Of a stretch of DNA of 64,000 nt, positions 57,532 through 64,000 are shown in pieces. Both the position numbers and the translations under genes were made by a program. The notes under the pieces were generated by a model, which saw nothing but the letters and a program-made list of their open reading frames with translations, was not told the DNA's origin and did no database searches. Origin of the DNA: Megamerina dolium (Eukaryota > Arthropoda > Insecta > Diptera > Megamerinidae). The DNA is taken from the NCBI GenBank assembly GCA_963854835.1, contig OY978527.1, positions 17,889,345-17,953,344 on the forward strand, given 5' to 3'. Positions within the stretch are counted from its first letter, which is position 1; each line of letters opens with the position of its first letter.

Positions 57532-59125
57532 TACGTATATCTTTTTAGAAAGTCTAATTTTAGAGAAAATATTTATGCAAAACATTCGCAGTTGAATCGG
57601 CTATCAATACATGAATATAAAGTTATCATTTAAAAGCTTATTGTTGGCTCACTTAAAAATAGACAGTTGGACAAATTGGTAGCCAAAATATTTAAAAACC
57701 CATCTACCTACCTAGATAATTAAAAAAACCGTAACAAGACTTGTTGCTTTCGTCATGTGGCCTTTGTGAATTATGTGATACATGCTCGTGCATGAAACAT
57801 CTATTATACGCCCACTAATTCATGGCGCATATTTAAAAGTTTTGTATTCGTTAATACACACAACACTAAAGTGAAGTTAAATCAAGTGCATGTAAATGTC
57901 AAAGTCATTAGCTAAGTACGTAGCAACTGTCTACTCTGTTGCTTTGATATCAGCCATCATCATCATCATCATTGCCATCGTCGTTGTCGTCATTACTGAA
58001 AACAAGTCACTGAACGTATGACCGATTGGCTGTGGGACATATCCGCTAAAAAGACTGCCAGCCTGTCGTCCGGCCGGCAGGTCGGTTTGCTAACCAATTA
58101 ATGCAGACTGGTTTTTCTACCGGAAAAGTTTTTGTTTTGTCACTGTGTTTTCCTGTCACATGAGTATGCGTTTTTATATAGTTTAGTATGTTTTTTTTTT
58201 TAACGTCATACCAACACACACCGTTACAGTAACACAACAACAGCCACAAATTTCACCCACGCCTATTTTTTTGCGCTTGTCTAAAATTTGTTTCTTTTGT
58301 AAATTACACGCCAAGTGTTGGCTGGTGGGTTGTTCGGTCGATCGGTCGGTCGGTCGACCAGCCATGAGAGTTCAAAGCTATTTCAAGCAATTCAAGTGCA
58401 ACACAGCAGCCATGAAGCAGCAGCAACTACACGGTTTTTTTTACATTCGATTTTTCATTCATAAAAATGCCAACCAAATATGTGTTTGCGTATGTGTAAT
58501 ACTTTTTGCATAGGCGTATTTGTAAGTACAGGTTTGCAACGGCAGTAGTGCTTGGTTTGCTTTGAACTTTATTTTAACCAATATCTTGTACATAACTGTA
58601 TGGTATATACAAGGTTCTCTATATTTGTTTTTAAACATTTTTATCCAATGAAAATTAACATAAATTTGCAGCTATGAAGTACTAGAACTTTCATGCCTCC
58701 GTATCTTTTTTTCTTTGTGAATCTTTATAATTCGTGTAGTCTCTTTGGAGCAGAGTATGTATATATAATTAGATTCACGGATTGGAATTTTGTTGCAAAG
58801 TCGAAATTTCAATAAAGATATTCAAAGGAAACTTAAAAGGGGTCAACTTTATCGCCTTAGGCCTTAGGCCTAGTTTAGTATTTTTCGTCGTCGACAGCAA
58901 TATAATATATTCTTCAATTGGAAATTTTTTTACAGTAAAAACATTGCCTTAGAAAGTTATGTCAGAAGAGAAAGATTTCCAGACAGTTGCGAAATATCTG
59001 GATTGTGTGGGTTTGGTATCCAGAGTCCGAAATTGGGACTAATAGAAATTTGATCAGATAAATATTTACTAGGCAGAAATTTACGATATTGTATGATTAG
59101 TAATGACGTATTTCAGTTGCGTAGA
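57532..59125. other. AT-rich DNA with microsatellites
   Basis: (ATC)n at about 57955-57972 and (CGGT)n near 58335-58355. No gene recognised. Confidence 0.5.
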
Positions 59126-59400
59126 GTACCGGTATTATGTGCATGAGTTGAGGGTTCGAACCCCAGACCCCAGAACCCCATTTTGAAGCAATTCTTCCGA
59201 TAGTAAAATTTGCTATCAAAGAATTTTTAAAAGAGTTCTGTGACGAAGTTCAATAAAAGTGATATTACAAAGGTTCTGCCGTTCGAAACAGGCCAATATA
59301 AGTGGGTCCCTTATAATACTATAACAATTTATTACCCAAAAGAAAACTAGAATAGAAGCTCAGCCAAATATAAAACCCGATTTTTAGATGGTTTCATAAA
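59126..59400 (+). mobile_element. SINE copy 8, old and degenerate
   Basis: B-box-like GGGTTCGAACCCC, then a body with AGCAATTCTTCCGATAG, TTTTTAAAAGAGTTCTGTGA, GGTTCTGCCGTTCG and GGGTCCCTTATAATACT. The head upstream of the B-box and the 3' end are poorly conserved. Confidence 0.6.
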
Positions 59401-59419
59401 GTTGGCTAAGTATGGATAA

Positions 59420-60660
59420 GTATGTTCTCATGGCAATCGGGTCTTCGACCCCGACCATACCTGTTGACTCCAGGCCAAGGATTACTAACTCAGCACTACA
59501 AATATTTCCACATGTGCTATTTCTGCCGCATTCGCATTCATCCGAATGCTATCTTAGTGAAATGCAACAATTGGGGCAACTGGTGTCACCAAAGAACTTG
59601 CTCTGGTCTACACAATTATAGAGACTGGAGTACAACTTTCATAACCAAGTGTTGCAGATTGCTGCTAAATAGTCACCGAGAAAGCCACTAGGCCTTCCGT
59701 GGGACCTACTACCAGTCACACCGATTGTCTTTCCCGGCTTTCTGCTACATTACTGTTGCCCACTCCGACTGCCTCCAAAACTCGTCGCTTGGCGATACAA
59801 CTGTTCAAGTGCTGACACAAACGCCTATACCTGCACTCCGTCAGTACATTCTGCCAATTAACTCTTCCACATCAAACGTCCCGTGCGCCTTTAAGATTAT
59901 GCAGCTGAACTGCAATGGTTTGAAGTCAAAAATATCCGAAATTACCAACTACATGATATGGCATAGTATAACTATCGCTGCTGTGAAACAGAGGAAACTG
60001 AGCTTACTCCAAACTGCACCCTGACCACCACGCCAGCTATAACATTATCAGAAGGGACCATGATAGAGACGCAGAGGGATGCAACTATGCGTTGAGGGAG
60101 GGTCAAAGCGCTAAATTTCGATCCCACATCAGAAAAGTTTACCCCCGGATAGGTCGAGGCTGCTATCAAACGAGCGAATGGTTTCAAAGCAGTTGGACCT
60201 GATGGCCTATCAATGGTTGTCCTGAAACACCTGGGCCCATTGGGCATGGGCTGTTTAACTTACGTTCCGAATTCCTCATTGGAAACATTAATCATCCCCG
60301 ACATCTGGAGGGTGGGCAGACTGGTGCCTCTCCTGAATCCCGTGGAACTTGGTGCCTCCTACCGCCCAATATCGTTCCTCTCTCCAGTTGACAAGGTTTT
60401 GGAGGCTCTTCTGTTGATAACGATAACGACCCACATTAACAACGGGCTAACATGACACCAGACATCTGTTTACATGCCCAGCGAAGCCCACTTCTCTTGC
60501 TCCCTGTGGACGCATCCGGTGGAGACGGCCGCCTTTTCGATCTTGAACCCTGAGCTTGATGACCCGAGCACAGACGTTAACAATAACAACGATACTAATT
60601 AAGTCACACCTTACATAGTGTGTATATGGAATCCATTTGCTGTTACAACAACAACAACAT
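59420..60660 (+). pseudogene. LINE relic with ORF1 zinc motif and partial RT
   Basis: Plus strand: an ORF1 remnant with CYFCRIRIHPNAILVKCNNW and GNWCHQRTCSGLHN (Cys/His spacing like a PHD or RING-type finger); an ORF2 start IMQLNCNGLKSKISEITNYM at 59897 (endonuclease beginning); then after a large deletion AAIKRANGFKAVGPDGLSMV, PDIWRVGRLVPLLNPVE and SYRPISFLSPVDKVLEALLL (early RT blocks), a stop, and a 3' end with an (AAC)n tail at 60646-60657. The RT active site and most of the endonuclease are missing. It is a non-LTR retrotransposon, CR1/Jockey/I group undecided. Confidence 0.72.
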
Positions 60661-60736
60661 GGATGATAAGTTTGATCAGAAGAAATGTTGGCGAATAGGG
60701 TGATCAGTAATATATTAAACGTCTCTATATGGATCC

Positions 60737-61046
60737 TGTGTGCCATAGCTCAGGTGTTAGTTCATTGCCTTGTTGATTTGAGGGTCCTGGATTCAATCTT
60801 CGGCTGAAGCACAAATTTAATATCGAAGAGATTTTTCTTTCGAACAGTACCCACCTGTCATCTAGCAATTCGCAATTCTTCCGGGAGTAACAAAGCTCAG
60901 AAAAAGTCATGTTAGAATGTTCTGCCATACGGAATCGGCTAAAATAAGTAGATCCCTTCTAATATTGTCCAAAAAATTTAACACGCACAATAGTATTGGA
61001 AGGGAAACTCGGTCAAAACGTCCTTCGGGGCCTATAAATCCCACAG
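60737..61046 (+). mobile_element. SINE copy 9
   Basis: Head TGTGCCATAGCTCAGGTG and B-box region GGATTCAATCTTCGGCTGAA; body with CAGTACCCACCTGTC, GGTTCTGCC-like, and GATCCCTTCTAATATTGTCC; the 3' end CCTTCGGGGCCTATAAATCC has diverged from the CCACATA consensus. About 30 bp of the middle are deleted. Confidence 0.75.
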
Positions 61047-61059
61047 AAAAAATATTTTT

Positions 61060-61140
61060 TATAAGGACCTGGCAGCCGTAAAGTAATTAATTTTGTAGGA
61101 GAGATCTAATAGGGTGGAGATGGGTGATTGATTCAATTCT
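61060..61140 (+). repeat. Dispersed repeat F fragment
   Basis: GGCAGCCGTAAAG, TTTTGTAGGAGAGATC and AGGGTGGAGATGGGTG match the family at 47110 and 26375. Confidence 0.45.
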
Positions 61141-61746
61141 GAATTGAATTGGTATTGGTAAATGTTGTAAATGTATACTTTCTAGTACTATGCTATTTTC
61201 AGTGTTTTCACTACTTCTGTCGATTGTTATTCTCGTATCCTCTGTTTATTATTACCTCTTCAAAGTCTTGATTTGTCTTCTTCTGATCACATCCCTGGCG
61301 TCACAATATAGGTTTTGGGTTTAAATGGGTTAGACTGTTAGTCTATGGAAATAATTTCAAACTCAACTAAACGTCATTCCTATAGATTACATTTTTCCGG
61401 TACTTACTTACTCAAACAGAGTTGTCTCATCACTTAGAAATGAGAAATGTGAAGTACTAGTATGGTAGATCAACGTAATTAAATAAAATGTAAATTTCGT
61501 TGAGGAGATGAATTCACAAAAAGAAGAACATAACTTGCTACGTCTCAACGATTTCGATTGCAAAACAACGTCAAAAGGAGATGATACGAGTATATGTACA
61601 CACATACGTACATATTGATATTGTAAAAAACGTATATTTATGACGTTATGATATGGGCTGTTGCATCTCTTAGTTGCTTGGATGCACAGATGAATACATA
61701 TAGAGAAAAGATAGATAGACTGACTGGTTATATATCTGAATACACA
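61141..61746. other. No gene recognised
   Basis: AT-rich spacer. Confidence 0.5.
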
Positions 61747-62297
61747 CAGGGTTGGCCATATTAGGTGGATCCATTTATTAAAAAAAAAAAAAAATGGTGT
61801 TCAGATGAAAAATTTGTTTACATTATTTTTTGAAGATGAAATCGCGCAAGTGAGCACTAATGGCTCACATCGGCCAGTGCCTCGGGTGATATGGCGGCTA
61901 CTTTCTATAGGATGTTGGTCTTAAGCTCATCTAGTGTCCTTGGCTTCCTCATATAAACCTCTGCCTTACAGGAAAAAGTCCGGCGCTGTCAGATGATTTC
62001 GCCGTTTCTCGAACATCGGCGTGATGTGTTCCCATGGTCCGCTGATCATTTCCGTAGAAATTCTGCACCACACTGTCACTTTTGGGTCGTGAAGAGATAC
62101 CTTTTGAATAATTTAAGGGTTTTCAGTAGCGTAGAACCGCCATTTTTTTGTTTGTTTACCGTGAAATGCGTCTGATCACTCATTATGATTTTTGGCAAAT
62201 TTTTCACAACTGAGCAGTCATTTTGAATGTATAACAGCGCGTTCGGGTTCAAAGTTATGGTGTTGCCTGATGGGCCCACCTAATATAGCCAACCCTG
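61747..62297 (-). mobile_element. Tc1/mariner relic with CAGGGTTGGC termini
   Basis: A 551-bp element. The left end CAGGGTTGGCCATATTAGGT and the right end (reverse complement) CAGGGTTGGCTATATTAGGT match for about 24 bp with one or two differences. TA follows the right end (62298-62299); the left flank is CA. The minus strand carries IMSDQTHFTVNKQKN (first Asp block, usually SDEAHF), pieces with KVTVWC, then after a deletion CKAEVYMRKPRTLDELKTNI and ISPEALADVSH, the C-terminal region. The second and third Asp blocks are lost. Confidence 0.82.
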
Positions 62298-62429
62298 TAC
62301 TTTATAGCTGTTTTTTGGTTTAAACGAAAGTCTTATGAGTGATGCAAGCTGATGAGAGAATGAATGTGCGATGAGATAAATGACGGCGAAATGGAAGTAA
62401 CAGAATTGTACGATAGAATAATGTTGAAG

Positions 62430-62830
62430 ATCTCATGATCATCATGAAGATCATAGTTTTATTTGCAGTGATGATTGTGGTGATGATTGAGAAGATAATA
62501 ATGGAGATAATTTTCATGATGAATGTGGAAATGATTGTGTAGATGTTCGTGGAATCGCTGAGAAGGAAAATTATTGTGATTATCAGTATGATGAGCACCA
62601 TCATGATTCTTATTATGGACTTAATATTGATCGCATTATCATGATCATCATAACGATCATCAAAGCGATAGATATGATGTTCATTCTAGTGATCGTTATG
62701 GTGATTATTATGATGATCATCACAGTGGTCGTCTTGATGAAAAAGATCATCATTCACGATCACCTCTGTAGTTATTTCCTCCAAAATATTAGTTACCATT
62801 ATTGTAATGATCATTACAATTAATATACAA
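62430..62830. repeat. GATC/GATGAT-rich field
   Basis: Dense imperfect repeats such as ATCATGATCATCATAACG and GATTATTATGATGATCATC on both strands. Met/Ile-rich frames in both directions (62320-62604, 62641-62823) are composition artefacts. Confidence 0.65.
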
Positions 62831-63886
62831 TATAAAATGACAAATGGCGTGATAACATAATAATTGGTTATTAGGTCATACTGGTAAAGGTGGAGGAGGT
62901 GGATGAGACATAGTGCTACTCTCAACGAATTAATAACTATATGTGGATGATGACACGGGCTGGTTTTGAGGGCGTTTATTTTGTACATTGTGATTGCATT
63001 GCAAATTTATTTATGATTTATTTATACTCTTGTTGCTATTTATTTTTTCAAAGTTGTTTGCTTATTTTGTTGTTGTTGGACGTTTTAATGAATGCTCTAA
63101 ATTAATCGAAATAGTTGTTGTTGCATCGTCCACAATAATTAAGAATACACATTCGCTTCGAACAATTATTTCATAAATGGAATTTCATCATTTCGTCTGA
63201 TTGTCGTTGTACTCGTATGTGTTCGTAGTCGGTTAGTCTTATTTTTTTTTGGCTACATTTCGGATTAAAATATTATTATATTGCAAGTTTTTGTATATAA
63301 ATGTCAAAATATTAAATAAGACAAATTTTCATGACCAAGCGGGAAGTTATAAAAATTGACTTTAAGAGGAAAGTGATGAATGTTTGAGGTTATCCGACAG
63401 TTAATTTGTATTATCTTGAGAATTACGTGATTAGAACGGAATTTGATGTATTTGGTTAACGAAAATATTTATTATGATTATTTTGGCGAGTAGAATTTAA
63501 GTATTTATTTACTGTCTCTTTATCTTCTGATGATGTAACTTATATTGCGAAAAAAAGAGATAGTTCATTGTAGGCTTTCTAGGTCATCACAAAATTATGG
63601 AACTAGAAACTGAATTTTTAGGATCTAAAAAAATAATATTTTTATATTTAATTATGCTATTATTTGTACGTGTGTGTTTTTAATGTTTTGCACAAAATTT
63701 TTAAATGGATTTTATTTTTAAATTAAACTCTGAAAGTAATTTTAAGATACAAGATTTTGAGGAAAAAGAACGTTTGATCTCTTTGAGAGAGATATTTTCT
63801 GAAAATAAAAATAAATGGTATTTCAAGGTACCGGGGTTTTAGGACACAATACAAAATGTTTCTATTCTTATATTTTCTAAAAAATT
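62831..63886. other. AT-rich DNA, no gene recognised
   Basis: No motif or repeat recognised. Confidence 0.5.
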
Positions 63887-64000
63887 GATGATTTTTACGG
63901 TTTTGGGATCAGGATCATTGACACTCTTGCAGTGAGATTGGGTCTGGGCTATCTCAACCGTGACCGTTTCAAGGAGGAGAATAGACGTGGAGTAACGAGA
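63887..64000 (+). other. Possible coding fragment running off the window
   Basis: The plus-strand frame KIDDFYGFGIRIIDTLAVRL, then GLGYLNRDRFKEENRRGVTR, stays open to the last base. From about 63910 the base composition is visibly less A+T-rich than its surroundings and codon choice looks coding-like. It might be an exon (an AG at about 63912 could be an acceptor) or the edge of another LINE. I do not recognise a family. Confidence 0.25.

Noticed and set aside
57272..57595. 107-codon plus-strand frame
   Set aside because: Antisense of a SINE.
62320..62823. Met/Ile-rich frames on both strands
   Set aside because: Arise from GATGAT and ATCATC repeats.
1..64000. A novel multi-gene system or host gene cluster
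   Set aside because: Every long or motif-bearing frame found is LINE or transposase sequence; no conserved set of co-oriented non-TE genes is present.

Overview
This window looks like a TE-rich, non-genic stretch (intergenic DNA or a very large intron) of a higher-dipteran genome, most plausibly a tephritid fruit fly. The reasons are: strongly A+T-rich DNA with many simple repeats and homopolymer runs; no operons, ribosome-binding sites or dense long frames; Tc1/mariner elements of the DD41D type (a lineage known from tephritids under the name rosa); Jockey-, RTE- and LOA/R1-like LINEs; and a tRNA-headed SINE. The species assignment is inference. I found no convincing host gene, no functional tRNA or rRNA gene and no CRISPR. 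The only possible host-like coding signal is a short frame running off the right edge (63887-64000).

Layout, left to right. 1-5.7 kb is AT-rich DNA containing a degenerate tandem array built around TGACGTAAATT, interrupted by a SINE. 5.8-12.2 kb holds three mariner relics and a long GATC-rich minisatellite-like field. 12.5-13.0 kb looks like a solo LTR. 14.2-14.9 kb and 30.3-31.0 kb are two related MITEs flanked by TTAA. 18.8-25.8 kb has three more mariner-type elements, including a nearly intact DD41D transposase broken by one stop codon (24.5-25.8 kb), and RTE LINE fragments. 26.4-27.4 kb is an inverted array of a dispersed non-coding repeat. 31.5-32.1 kb is a mariner relic. 33.5-35.2 kb is a tandem array split by the RNase H end of a LINE. 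35.3-35.8 kb is a scrambled SINE cluster. 37.6-39.6 kb (LOA/R1-like) and 41.5-43.3 kb (RTE) are decayed LINEs. 46.4-47.0 kb is a long foldback element.

48.0-50.8 kb is the one clearly young insertion: a 5'-truncated Jockey-clade LINE with an unbroken 864-codon ORF2, a poly(A) tail and an 11-bp target-site duplication. 51-62.3 kb holds more SINEs, RTE and other LINE remnants, a tandem non-coding repeat and two mariner relics, followed by another GATC-rich field.

How the parts relate. LINE reverse transcriptases (Jockey with poly(A); RTE with a microsatellite tail) and DDE transposases are the only enzymatic functions present. SINEs and deletion-derivative mariners in the same window are the kinds of element that depend on such enzymes in trans. 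I see no evidence of an undescribed multi-gene system. The unusual content is the collection of unnamed repeat families (SINE, TTAA MITEs, foldback element, several tandem arrays).
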